Source of the DNA: Siphonodentalium dalli
Taxonomy: Eukaryota; Mollusca; Scaphopoda; Gadilida; Siphonodentaliidae
Length of the DNA: 64,000 nt
Assembly: GCA_032622095.1 (NCBI GenBank)
Contig: CP136068.1
Coordinates: forward strand, 181,292,796-181,356,795
Direction of reading: 5' to 3'
In this document: in pieces, positions 33,951 to 45,841 of the stretch
Layout of the letters: the number at the start of each line of letters is the position of its first letter
How positions within the stretch are numbered: position 1 is the stretch's first letter
The notes under the pieces: model-generated
Database searches by the model: none
Seen by the model: the letters and a program-made list of their open reading frames with translations, nothing else
What the model was told of the DNA's origin: nothing
Position numbers and translations under genes: made by a program

Positions 33951-36658
33951 TATAATTAATATAACATCCCTCATCCAATAATCTCCAAATTGCATATCTA
34001 AGTTCACTCCTAGTTACACGTTACGCCGCCCCTCATCATTTGCCAATTGTACACCCTTTTTTTGCTGCTGCTGCTGCAACTGTTCAATTTCTTTTAAAAT
34101 TATTGAAAAAATGGCCCTCCCGCCCGCCGACATTTACTTCTGATTTTGTTTTATCATCGGTCCGCACCAAAATTGAGCACACGTCCCTATATAATATACC
34201 TATTTAAACCGAGTATACACGGTGGTGTAATAGATCAACCGTTAATTTAACCGTTTAGGTAGCATATTTCCACGTATACGTTATCACGACAAATCCCTGC
34301 TGATCTGTTATTAATGAACCAAACACTTAACATGTCAACACACTCTGGCCCGCCAATGCTACAGTGTATAAACGTAACGGGGCAAATATGCACATTATAT
34401 TGGCAGCTAACGAGAGCATTCATCATCGGCAATCTGCTCACCTCTTTTATCCGATACGATAGAAACTAAACGATTTGTTACTTCTAATTACCCGTACTTA
34501 ATTACACTACTTGCGTGTTAATAAAGTACGACCCCATTACCACTAAATGTGAAACATGGGATTTAGAACATTAATATTCACTCTTACATATTTCCACATT
34601 CAAGTCGTAATCGTATGTCAGTTGTAACGTTGTGAAACTGCAACCGAACTGAATTATTCTATGCTAAATAGTTCATGGCTGACCTGATGCATGCATCTTA
34701 GTTTTCTTGTGTAGTCATATTGGTAGAAATCTAGCTGATGACATGCACTACTTTTTATATAAGGCAGATAATCGAATTATTCGCAGATAACTGATCACTC
34801 GTTAAAAGACGATTTCTGTATATTTCGGGATTAGATTTTAACTCTTTTTTGACACACACTGGTGGCCGGGACTATAATTTAATTTCACGATAGCGCTATG
34901 GAAATCACGAACCACTGTTCTACTTTGTTGCTTGTGACGATTTATGCCGCCGTTTGGCTGAATAGTGAATATGAAACGTCCCTCAAAAATACTCTCAAAA
35001 CTCGGCTGAGAATCAAATCGCCAGGAGTAGTTCCCCACAGTGGGGTGGGGTGGGGTATCAATTTCAATGCTGTCAATATATTGCTGTATAATGAATCTGT
35101 ATACCTTCGAATGACCCCTTTAGGTGTATAATGAATCTGTATACCCTCGAATGACCCCTTTAGTTTCATCAAGCCAAATTCTTTCGTCATGTCATTTGAC
35201 TTTGTTTTAACACGGCGTGGTTATGCTGAACCATTGACCCGAATGGTTTCATGTAACTTTTACTAAAACGCAGTAAATTAACACGCGAAATGATTTTTCT
35301 ACACATATGCTTTCAGATTAACCCATGCAATGCATGGTCTATGATCACTTTATATTGTCTACATTTTATTAAAGATATTTTGCTAAACTGCCCAACACCC
35401 GATTATTATGGTGTTTGGCTAAATCGTATAACCCAACGGAATTTAGAGTGTATAATCATTAATGCGGTGGCGTTCTCAGACGATGATATTTGAGCGGTGG
35501 AATTTCAAATATATTTTTAAAAATACTGTTTACATAAATAATAGTTATACAATCATGTTAGATTCAATAGAGAACACTCACTTGATACATACATTCAGGC
35601 ATACACTCCTTCACGCGCTCACGCTTGCACTCCTACTTACATCAACAGGCATCAAAAGGCTCTAAATAGACGATAGGGCAATATTTTATATTCAATGCAA
35701 TTGAAATCATGATACATAATAGAGAATGATTTGAAATTTCAAGTAATGTTATACATGTGATTTTTATTTTTGGTATCTGTTTATCACAACACTGAACTGA
35801 AGGATGACTATATCTATATACATAACAAAAAGTATAGGATCTGTCCGTCAGTCCATCTGTCTGTCGTGCCGGATTTTTCTCCCAGACCCCTGGACAGATT
35901 GCAACTAAATTTGGTGTGGTTACACGGGTTACATTGGTGGAGGTTATAACGGCGTTAGTTTTTAAAAATAAAAAAAAATCTAATTAAAAATGTTTATGTT
36001 TGTTAATTTTAGCAAGGAGCTCAATCTAACAAAAATATATTAAAAAACTATTTTTAAAAAAAATCAAACTGTTTAAACGATCAAAACGTGCCTCTCTCTT
36101 TAAGCCTGTTGTAGCTAGTTTACTATAATTGAATAGTAAGAGGTAGAAAGGAAAGATACGTGTAATTCTTTAGGGAAAATGAGCGATTATGATGAGTATC
36201 AAGAAATTTATGCCTGTTGTTTATTTTTGCTCTTTCTCTTAGAATTTCAAATAATTTTCTGTTCACACAGCACTTAAATTGCTACAGTGCCACAAGGCAC
36301 TTTAATACTCGAAAACAAAAAAATCAAATTGCGCGAGTAGCATGATACCATCTCGACACAAACGCGATGGGGCGACTGCCACACGCCGGCGGATAACAAA
36401 TGATTGACAACCAATTGCATCAGAATCGAAATCCGATCACGATTAAAGGATTCATTTAATATGGCGTGATTATTGGCTTCGATTTGTTCGCTGCTTGAAT
36501 GTGGTTCTTGAGAGTGCTCGTGCACGTGGTCAGAATGTTCTGGCTGGAAACTTCAAAGTACATATGTATTGGGCGCCCAATGTATTTCGTTACCTCTTTG
36601 TACCACCTCCGCCGCTCCCTGATATATTGGACACGTATTGTATAATGAACTATCACCT
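33951..36658. other. Unassigned body of the duplicated segment
   Basis: AT-rich, no supported gene; short ORFs repeat at +7,255 only because the whole segment is duplicated. It holds a (CTG)4 run near 34063, a two-unit tandem repeat at 35085-35165 (gtataatgaatctgtatacc) and, at 35840-35900, gtccgtcagtccatctgtct followed by a conserved-looking block that resembles a dispersed repeat end. Confidence 0.5.
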
Positions 36659-36854
36659 GCATGGCCCTTACGATGTTATGCGCTAGAAGAGTGGACCTGT
36701 TCAAAATGTTAGGTAGTGGCATCGCTAACACCCGATCCTTACAACGTCATGCGCTACCATCTGCTGGGCCTGTTTAATATGTTAGGCCCTGTTAGCGCTA
36801 ACACCCGATCCTTACAACGTTATGCGCTACCAGCGTGCAGGACCTGTTTAATAT
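36659..36854. repeat. 74-bp satellite, truncated start (copy 1)
   Basis: About 2.6 monomers, starting with the divergent edge monomer (gttatgcgctagaagagtgg). The same sequence at 43914 continues into the full array. Here it is cut by the LINE 3' end. Confidence 0.9.
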
Positions 36855-37074
36855 ATATATACCTTTATTTCCTCCAATTTCGGAGAGCAGTAATAACATA
36901 ATTACAGGTTACATATATATATGCATACATTGTTTGACAAAAGAGAATTGACATGAAAAGCACATAAACTTTTTAACAAATGGATACAACACAAACAGAA
37001 CACCTGTGTAGTCTCGCAGACTAAACGTCCACGTGCAGTTACAAACAACACGGGCGCACATACAGGATGGCCCT

Positions 37075-37275
37075 AACTTACATACTTAACTACACATATG
37101 CATACATATATACGCATATACATACATATAAACACACATACACAATTACATACATACATACACATACATACACATATACACACACACACACATATATATA
37201 TATATACATATACATATATATATATATATATACATATATACACACATATATATACACATATATATACACATATAT

Positions 37276-37318
<43 letters not shown>

Positions 37319-37420
37319 GAAACACCACACACGTATGCACGCACATGCATTCACATACTTATACACATACAAATACACCCTTACATATATGCATACACAC
37401 ATATACTCACACACGACGGA
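37075..37420. repeat. CA/TA microsatellite in the LINE 3' UTR
   Basis: Compound tract of (ca)n, (ta)n and tacata/cacata words. ORFs of YIYI or HTHT type on both strands are artefacts of the tract. Confidence 0.95.
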
Positions 37421-37575
37421 CATACATCATTCGTTATATGCTAACCTGATCATTCAAACCGACTCTATATACGGGTCAACATATATAAATATACACAAAC
37501 ATGTGTTCATGCGGATGTGAAATAGAGCATGTACATCAGTTACCGACGTTTTATCGGCGTCCTCATTGATAATAT

Positions 37576-40500
37576 TCATGAATTATTACTATCATCACTG
37601 CATGTCGGTAATATTTGAGATTGCGTGGTATAAGCTTTCCACAAACAATACGTACTGCATACTACAAAGTCTGTGAATAAGTCAGCTTCATCAATTAAAT
37701 CAAATAACTCCGGTGGACGTGCAGTGAGAAATACATTCAATTGTACATCTGGGCAAAGGCTGTCTAGTTTGAGAATACATTGAATATTGAACTGGTTCAT
37801 TAACTCATACCATATGTCGTTTCGATATTCCGCCATGGCGGGGCAGTTAATGATGACGTGTTGAGGGAGATCATCGTAAGCAACACCACATTTGTTGCAA
37901 GTTACAAACACGGACTCAGTACAAGCCATGATACCGGCCACAGTCAGGTATGCCATTTTGTGTCTAGGGAACTTTCGACAGCAACGCCACAAATGGGAGA
38001 CTGATAACTGTGGGTGTATAACATGAAAGCGACTGAGTGATTTGTCACCGATCACCGCGCTTTTCCATCCGTGTTCTGAATATTCAGATATTGCCTTGCG
38101 CACTATACTTTTCCATGACGACTTTGTTGGGAATTCACTTTCAGAAACATAATTTGTAAAATACGACATCAACTGGTGGTTACCCAGAATATTTGCAATA
38201 TCGGAAATGAAGGATTTTCCCGAAACCCCATCTATGAAGAACGAGTGCAGCCTTAATAAGAAAACCGATTTGGCTGCCTTCTCAGTTGTGAGGGCGCATA
38301 GACTTCCGAAGAAGAGAAGCTTCTTTTTTTCAATAAAACTGTGAATATTTCCTATTCCCAGCAACCCTTCTACAATGTTGGTCCGTGTTTTGGAATGCAA
38401 ACCTTGGATCTTTTTAAGGCAAAATCGGTGAGTTCTTTCCAGGGATAATACATCTGAATCGGTCAAGCCACATAGCAGTTCGCATCCAAAGAGACCTTTT
38501 GGCAATATTATAGATGTATAGATTGTCCTACTGCTGACTGGTGTTATACCTCCAGCATACATACCGATGTTGGACATAGCAAAATAGCTTGACCTAAGCT
38601 TCTGTTTTATTTCGTCAATGAATTCACCGTTTTGATTATGCTTATGTATAGGGACACCTAAGTGTGTAAGACTTTCAACTTCAGATACCTGTTTCCCGCA
38701 CAGAGTCCATGCCCTGTTAGTACTCGTCTTATTGTGCTCATTTTTACTTTCATTAAAGACAATAACAACTGACTTTTGTTCATTATATCGGTACCTCCAT
38801 TTTCGACTGTAATTGGTGCATATAGTCAGTAGCTGCTGAAGACCTTTTTCCGAAACAGAGAGAAGTGTCATGTCATCAGCTTGTGTTGGGCATGAACAGT
38901 TTACAGAATACATATTCAGCCCTGCTCCCGAGTTTGCCAGTTCTACCAAAAGTTGGTCAACAAAGAGCATGTAAAAAAGAGGTGAAATAACGCCTCCTTG
39001 TTTTGTTCCTTGCTCTATTTGAAATTGCCTGGACTGGCAATCTCCGTATTTTACGAAACAAGAGGTACCTTTAAGCATCTGATGAAACAGTAGCCATGAT
39101 TTTCCACCAAAGCCAAGCATGTGCAGCTTATATAGCAAACCGTCAATCCAGACGGTGTCAAATGTCTTATGGACATCAAGGAAACATGTGAATAATATAC
39201 TGTTGTTTTCTAATGCAAATGCTTTAGATTCGTGTATGATAAATGAGTCCATAAGACAGTTGACACCCTTCTGAAAACCGTGTTGCAGTTTGTGTACTTT
39301 TACCATATTGGGTACGTGAGAATTGAGTCTTGATAAGATAACTTTCTCAAGCAGTTTGTAAATGGCAGGGAGCAGGGTTATCGCGCGATAGCTGTCAAAC
39401 AACTTTCGGGGTTTGTTGCCTCCTTTATATAGAGGAACTATTACCCCAATCTTAGCATGTTCTGGTATATAGGAGAATTGCATGATACCAGTCAATAGTG
39501 CAGCTAGGCATTTGATCAGTGCTGTACCACCAAGGACCAAGTTTTCATTGTATACATTATCCCAACCCGCGGCTTTGTTTAAGTTGAGAGTTTTCAATGC
39601 AATCTCTATCTCATCTTGGTGTACGGCTTCTGTGACATATTTAGAGTTACTCCCCATTTCACATACTCTGTCGTTGGCGAGGAAATCGACAGTGTCGTTT
39701 ACGAATTGAAAGTGACTGTGATCAAAGCTATCGTGTGCCAGAGGTTTGTAAAGTGACTCGAAGTAGTCGGCCCATCCCTTTGAAATGTCTGAGGAATTTC
39801 GCAGGGTAGATCCGTTGTATTCAAACATCTTATTTGGTCTATTTTCATGGTTGCGCCGAGATTTCATTATTTTAAAGAACGATCCTTGATCTACTTCGGC
39901 GGCTCTGTCTAATTTAGTATTGCGTTCGCTTAGAAATTGATTGCAGCATTGTCTAAATTCACGTCTGAAAGTGCATTTTGTAGTTTTATATTCTGCATAC
40001 AATGTGTTGTTCGTTTCTCGTGGTTTACCAGCATTGATCCAATTCCGTCTGTGTATTCTCATCATAGAATGTAAGTCCTTCAATCGGCAGTTCCAAAAGG
40101 GCTTAAGGTAGCTTTTGAACGTTTTTTGTGGAATCGTTTCACTGGATGCTCTCTGGATAGCGGAGATTATAGAATTATAAAGAGCGTCTACTTCATCTCG
40201 GTTGTTGATGTTGTTGTTTTGCGGTAGAAATGATTCAAGACTGCGTTTATATATAGTAGTTGAATTTGGTGAGGATTTAAATTTCTTCCAGTTATAAAAT
40301 TGGGTCGAGCTACCTGTCTGCCGTTCGGAACTGCTATATTGAATATCGCATTTAAATAAACATACAATGGGCCTATGATTTGACACATCAGTAGCATCGT
40401 CATTAATTATTTCAGCATACACAAGAGTCATATTCATGTCGCTTTGCGAAGAAAAAACATAATCAATAGAAGTTCCCTCGCCACCAGAGGTAGGAATACA

Positions 40501-40848
40501 TGTAGCTTGTCTACCAACACAAAGACGACTGTCATTGACTGGTGTAAATTGTTTTGGTTCAAGCAGTTTACGGAGTGAGTTGTCTCTCGGGCGTGATTTC
40601 GAAAGTGAGCAGTTAAAGTCGCCCATGATAATAACATGGCCTAGGGGAAAATATGTATCTATTATGTCACCAAGCGATTGCAAATATTGTAAATGAAATT
40701 CGTCGGTGTAGTTGGTTGACGGTAGATAAACTTGGAATATATAAAGATAGTCTGCATCTGGTAATTCTACTTGGATACCGCAAATTCTATCGTCATCAAT
40801 TTGTATGGTCGAGACGTATGGATCCAGTACTTCCTTCCAAATTGTTGT
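37576..40848 (-). CDS. LINE ORF2-like protein: AP endonuclease (partial), reverse transcriptase, zinc knuckle
   Basis: Reads without a stop for about 1,090 codons from the truncated 5' end (40848) to 37576; the first ATG is not needed because the start is missing. Using codon 1 at 40848: an AP-endonuclease motif GDFN near 75 and a NHRP (SDH-like) motif about 95 residues later; RT motif YRAITLLP near 487; motif A FLDVHKTFDTVW near 553; motif B QGGVISPLFY near 617; motif C QADD near 656, where many relatives have YADD; KWRYRYN and LTHLGVP after it; and a C-terminal C-x2-C-x10-H-x4-C knuckle near 981. No RNase H is seen. The enzyme nicks target DNA and primes cDNA synthesis there. All RT catalytic aspartates are present, so the copy is young, but it lacks its N-terminal part. 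Clade assignment (CR1/Jockey group) is by motif order only. Confidence 0.93.
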   Translation of the reverse strand, partial: TTIWKEVLDPYVSTIQIDDDRICGIQVELPDADYLYIFQVYLPSTNYTDEFHLQYLQSLGDIIDTYFPLGHVIIMGDFNCSLSKSRPRDNSLRKLLEPKQFTPVNDSRLCVGRQATCIPTSGGEGTSIDYVFSSQSDMNMTLVYAEIINDDATDVSNHRPIVCLFKCDIQYSSSERQTGSSTQFYNWKKFKSSPNSTTIYKRSLESFLPQNNNINNRDEVDALYNSIISAIQRASSETIPQKTFKSYLKPFWNCRLKDLHSMMRIHRRNWINAGKPRETNNTLYAEYKTTKCTFRREFRQCCNQFLSERNTKLDRAAEVDQGSFFKIMKSRRNHENRPNKMFEYNGSTLRNSSDISKGWADYFESLYKPLAHDSFDHSHFQFVNDTVDFLANDRVCEMGSNSKYVTEAVHQDEIEIALKTLNLNKAAGWDNVYNENLVLGGTALIKCLAALLTGIMQFSYIPEHAKIGVIVPLYKGGNKPRKLFDSYRAITLLPAIYKLLEKVILSRLNSHVPNMVKVHKLQHGFQKGVNCLMDSFIIHESKAFALENNSILFTCFLDVHKTFDTVWIDGLLYKLHMLGFGGKSWLLFHQMLKGTSCFVKYGDCQSRQFQIEQGTKQGGVISPLFYMLFVDQLLVELANSGAGLNMYSVNCSCPTQADDMTLLSVSEKGLQQLLTICTNYSRKWRYRYNEQKSVVIVFNESKNEHNKTSTNRAWTLCGKQVSEVESLTHLGVPIHKHNQNGEFIDEIKQKLRSSYFAMSNIGMYAGGITPVSSRTIYTSIILPKGLFGCELLCGLTDSDVLSLERTHRFCLKKIQGLHSKTRTNIVEGLLGIGNIHSFIEKKKLLFFGSLCALTTEKAAKSVFLLRLHSFFIDGVSGKSFISDIANILGNHQLMSYFTNYVSESEFPTKSSWKSIVRKAISEYSEHGWKSAVIGDKSLSRFHVIHPQLSVSHLWRCCRKFPRHKMAYLTVAGIMACTESVFVTCNKCGVAYDDLPQHVIINCPAMAEYRNDIWYELMNQFNIQCILKLDSLCPDVQLNVFLTARPPELFDLIDEADLFTDFVVCSTYCLWKAYTTQSQILPTCSDDSNNS

Positions 40849-40850
40849 AA

Positions 40851-43800
40851 ATTGTCGTAAATTTGACGATTGTTTGACAAAGCATAAAAAGTTACTTTCT
40901 TGGTGTTTCTTTATATTATGATGGTAAACATAAAGAGCGTTTTTTGTTGCTCAATTCCTTATTTGGAAATAATAAAGAGCGTTTATACCATTTGTGTGTG
41001 ATTAGCCAGTAGCATTGTGCTGCCTTCTATAACACAATCAGACTCTTGTTTAGGTAAAATTTAGTAGGTCTTTATGTGAACATGATGTTTACGCGATAGT
41101 GATCGTATATTTGAACCAATATGTATGCCTTTTAATATTTTTCTGTTTACGGTGTTTGGAACAAATATGAATATTTTCGACAACTAAGCCCCCTCGTCCC
41201 TTTAATATAATTAATATAACATCCCTCATCCAATAATCTCCAAATTGCATATCTAAGTTCACTCCTAGTTACACGTTACGCCGCCCCTCATCATTTGCCA
41301 ATTGTACACCCTTTTTTTGCTGCTGCTGCTGCAACTGTTCAATTTCTTTTAAAATTATTGAAAAAATGGCCCTCCCGCCCGCCGACATTTACTTCTGATT
41401 TTGTTTTATCATCGGTCCGCACCAAAATTGAGCACACGTCCCTATATAATATACCTATTTAAACCGAGTATACACGGTGGTGTAATAGATCAACCGTTAA
41501 TTTAACCGTTTAGGTAGCATATTTCCACGTATACGTTATCACGACAAATCCCTGCTGATCTGTTATTAATGAACCAAACACTTAACATGTCAACACACTC
41601 TGGCCCGCCAATGCTACAGTGTATAAACGTAACGGGGCAAATATGCACATTATATTGGCAGCTAACGAGAGCATTCATCATCGGCAATCTGCTCACCTCT
41701 TTTATCCGATACGATAGAAACTAAACGATTTGTTACTTCTAATTACCCGTACTTAATTACACTACTTGCGTGTTAATAAAGTACGACCCCATTACCACTA
41801 AATGTGAAACATGGGATTTAGAACATTAATATTCACTCTTACATATTTCCACATTCAAGGTGTAATCGTATGTCAGTTGTAACGTTGTGAAACTGCAACC
41901 GAACTGAATTATTCTATGCTAAATAGTTCATGGCTGACCTGATGCATGCATCTTAGTTTTCTTGTGTAGTCATATTGGTAGAAATCTAGCTGATGACATG
42001 CACTACTTTTTATATAAGGCAGATAATCGAATTATTCGCAGATAACTGATCACTCGTTAAAAGACGATTTCTGTATATTTCGGGATTAGATTTTAACTCT
42101 TTTTTGACACACACTGGTGGCCGGGACTATAATTTAATTTCACGATAGCGCTATGGAAATCACGAACCACTGTTCTACTTTGTTGCTTGTGACGATTTAT
42201 GCCGCCGTTTGGCTGAATAGTGAATATGAAACGTCCCTCAAAAATACTCTCAAAACTCGGCTGAGAATCAAATCGCCAGGAGTAGTTCCCCACAGTGGGG
42301 TGGGGTGGGGTATCAATTTCAATGCTGTCAATATATTGCTGTATAATGAATCTGTATACCTTCGAATGACCCCTTTAGGTGTATAATGAATCTGTATACC
42401 CTCGAATGACCCCTTTAGTTTCATCAAGCCAAATTCTTTCGTCATGTCATTTGACTTTGTTTTAACACGGCGTGGTTATGCTGAACCATTGACCCGAATG
42501 GTTTCATGTAACTTTTACTAAAACGCAGTAAATTAACACGCGAAATGATTTTTCTACACATATGCTTTCAGATTAACCCATGCAATGCATGGTCTATGAT
42601 CACTTTATATTGTCTACATTTTATTAAAGATATTTTGCTAAACTGCCCAACACCCGATTATTATGGTGTTTGGCTAAATCGTATAACCCAACGGAATTTA
42701 GAGTGTATAATCATTAATGCGGTGGCGTTCTCAGACGATGATATTTGAGCGGTGGAATTTCAAATATATTTTTAAAAATACTGTTTACATAAATAATAGT
42801 TATACAATCATGTTAGATTCAATAGAGAACACTCACTTGATACATACATTCAGGCATACACTCCTTCACGCGCTCACGCTTGCACTCCTACTTACATCAA
42901 CAGGCATCAAAAGGCTCTAAATAGACGATAGGGCAATATTTTATATTCAATGCAATTGAAATCATGATACATAATAGAGAATGATTTGAAATTTCAAGTA
43001 ATGTTATACATGTGATTTTTATTTTTGGTATCTGTTTATCACAACACTGAACTGAAGGATGACTATATCTATATACATAACAAAAAGTATAGGATCTGTC
43101 CGTCAGTCCATCTGTCTGTCGTGCCGGATTTTTCTCCCAGACCCCTGGACAGATTGCAACTAAATTTGGTGTGGTTACACGGGTTACATTGGTGGAGGTT
43201 ATAACGGCGTTAGTTTTTAAAAATAAAAAAAAATCTAATTAAAAATGTTTATGTTTGTTAATTTTAGCAAGGAGCTCAATCTAACAAAAATATATTAAAA
43301 AACTATTTAAAAAAAAAATCAAACTGTTTAAACGATCAAAACGTGCCTCTCTCTTTAAGCCTGTTGTAGCTAGTTTACTATAATTGAATAGTAAGAGGTA
43401 GAAAGGAAAGATACGTGTAATTCTTTAGGGAAAATGAGCGATTATGATGAGTATCAAGAAATTTATGCCTGTTGTTTATTTTTGCTCTTTCTCTTAGAAT
43501 TTCAAATAATTTTCTGTTCACACAGCACTTAAATTGCTACAGTGCCACAAGGCACTTTAATACTCGAAAACAAAAAAGTCAAATTGCGCGAGTAGCATGA
43601 TACCATCTCGACACAAACGCGATGGGGCGACTGCCACACGCCGGCGGATAACAAATGATTGACAACCAATTGCATCAGAATCGAAATCCGATCACGATTA
43701 AAGGATTCATTTAATATGGCGTGATTATTGGCTTCGATTTGTTCGCTGCTTGAATGTGGTTCTTGAGAGTGCTCGTGCACGTGGTCAGAATGTTCTGGCT

Positions 43801-44109
43801 GGAAACTTCAAAGTACATATGTATTGGGCGCCCAATGTATTTCGTTACCTCTTTGTACCACCTCCGCCGCTCCCTGATATATTGGACACGTATTGTATAA
43901 TGAACTATCACCTGCATGGCCCTTACGATGTTATGCGCTAGAAGAGTGGACCTGTTCAAAATGTTAGGTAGTGGCATCGCTAACACCCGATCCTTACAAC
44001 GTCATGCGCTACCATCTGCTGGGCCTGTTTAATATGTTAGGCCCTGTTAGCGCTAACACCCGATCCTTACAACGTTATGCGCTACCAGCGTGCAGGACCT
44101 GTTTAATAT
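40851..44109. repeat. 3,259-bp direct duplication, copy 2
   Basis: Second copy of 33596-36854. It begins attgtcgtaaatttgacg inside the MITE sequence, directly after the LINE 5' end, and continues without a break into the 74-bp satellite at its right end, showing that its right side is the original chromosomal context. Confidence 0.97.
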
Positions 44110-45841
44110 GTTAGGCCCTGTTAGCGCTAACACCCGATCCTTACAACGTTATGCGCTACCAGCGTGCTGTGCCTGTTTTATATGTTAAACCCTGTTAGCG
44201 CTAACTCCGATCCTTACAACGTTATGCGCTACCAGCGTGCTGGGCCTGTTTTATATGTTAAACCCTGTTAGCGCTAACTCCCGATCCTTACAACGTTATG
44301 CGCTACCAGCGTGCTGGACCTGTTTTATATGTTAAACCCTGTTAGCGCTAACTCCCGATCCTTACAACGTTATGCGCTACCAGCATACTGGACCTGTTTT
44401 ATATGTTAAGCACTGTTATCGCTAACTCCCGATCCTTACAACGTTATGCGCTACCAGCGTGCCGGGCCTGTTTAATATGTTAAGCCCTGTTAGCGCTAAC
44501 ACCCGATCCTTACAACGTTATGCGCTACCAGCGTGCTGGACCTGTTTAATATGTTAAGCCCTGTTAGCGCTAACACCCGATCCTTACAACGTTATGCGCT
44601 ACCAGCGTGCTGGGCCTGTTTAATATGTTAAGCCCTGTTAGCGCTAACACCCGATCCTTACAACGTTATGCGCTACCAGCGTGCTGGACCTGTTTAATAT
44701 GTTAAGCCCTGTTAGCGCTAACTCCCGATCCTTACAACGTTATGCGCTACCAGCGTGCTGGACCTGTTTAATATGTTAAGCCCTGTTAGCGATAACACCC
44801 GATCATGACAACGTTATGCGCTACCAGCGTGCTGGACCTGTTTAATATGTTAAGCCCTGTTAGCGCTAACACCCAATCCTTACAACGTTATGCGCTACCA
44901 GCGTGCTGGACCTGTTTAATATGTTAAGCCCTGTTAGCGCTAACACCCAATCCTTACAACGTTATGCGCTACCAGCGTGCTGGACCTGTTTAATAGGTTA
45001 AACCCTGTTAGCGCTAACACCCGATCCTTACAACGTTATGCGCTACCAGCGTGCTGGGCCTGTTTAATATGTTAAGCCCTGTTAGCGTTAACACCCGATC
45101 CTTACAACGTTATGCGCTACCAGCGTGCTGGACCTGTTTAATATGTTAAGCCATGTTAGCGCTAACACCCGATCCTTACAACGTTATGCGCTACCAGCGT
45201 GCTGGGCCTGTTTAATATGTTAAGCCCTGTTAGCGCTAACACCCGATCCTTACAACGTTATGCGCTACCAGCGTGCTGGACCTGTTTAATATGTTAAGCC
45301 CTGTTAGCGCTAACACCCGATCATGACAACGTTATGCGCTACCAGCGTGCTGGGCCTGTTTAATATGTTAAGCCCTATTAGCGCTAACACCCGATCATGA
45401 CAACGTTATGCGCTACCAGCGTGCTGGGCCTGTTTAATATGTTAGGCCCTGTTAGCGCTAACACCCGATCCTTACAACGTTATGCGCTACCAGCGTGCTG
45501 GACCTGTTTAATATGTTAAACCCTGTTAGCGCTAACACCCGATCCTTACAACATTATGCGCTACCAACGTGCTGGGCCTGTTTAATATGTTAGGCCCTGT
45601 TAACGCTAACACCCGATCCTTACAACGTTATGCGCTACCAGCGTTGACCTGTTCAAAATGTTAGGTCGTGGCAGCGCTAACACCCGATCCTTACAACGTT
45701 ATGCGCTACCAGCGTGCTGGGCCTGTTTAATATGTTAAGGCCTGTTAGCGCTAACACCCGATCCTTACAGCGTTATGTGCTACCAGCGTGCTGGGCCTGT
45801 TTAATATGTTAAGCCCTGTTAGCGCTAACACCCTATCCTTA
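43914..45841. repeat. 74-bp satellite, about 26 monomers
   Basis: Units such as ttacaacgttatgcgctacc, then agcgtgctgggcctg and gttagcgctaacacccgatcc, period 74 bp. Edge monomers (43914-43990 and 45630-45690) are diverged, with cctgttcaaaatgttagg. The array is interrupted at 45842 by a transposon and resumes at 46638. Each unit holds the palindrome gttagcgctaac. Confidence 0.95.

Larger units (their letters stand above)
33596..36854. repeat. 3,259-bp direct duplication, copy 1
   Basis: Identical in length to 40851-44109 (constant offset of 7,255). By eye the copies differ at about five positions (two near 34607, two in the T/A run near 36053, one near 36320). Content: the right two-thirds of the MITE 33461-33946, about 2.7 kb of AT-rich sequence without a recognised gene, and the first ~195 bp of the 74-bp satellite. 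Copy 1 stops at ...tttaatat where the LINE tail starts. Confidence 0.97.
36855..40850 (-). mobile_element. Young 5'-truncated LINE (CR1/Jockey group)
   Basis: A 3,996-bp insertion on the minus strand. From its 5' end (40850) it enters directly into an endonuclease-RT reading frame (40848-37576), followed by a ~720-bp 3' UTR containing a CA/TA microsatellite (37075-37420) and ending ggaaataaaggtatatatat. It lacks the N-terminal part of the endonuclease, so it was 5'-truncated on insertion. It fills exactly the gap between the two 3,259-bp direct repeats, which gives the insertion the form of a target-site-duplicated element with an enormous duplication. Confidence 0.92.

Noticed and set aside
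37067-37444. 125-codon and 116-codon ORFs of YIYI/HTHT type
   Set aside because: Translation of the CA/TA microsatellite in the LINE 3' UTR.
33596-44109. Whole-unit duplication by ordinary tandem duplication followed by chance LINE insertion
   Set aside because: Not excluded, but the LINE borders coincide with the duplication borders to the base on both sides, which makes an independent hit unlikely; kept as the alternative in the finding.
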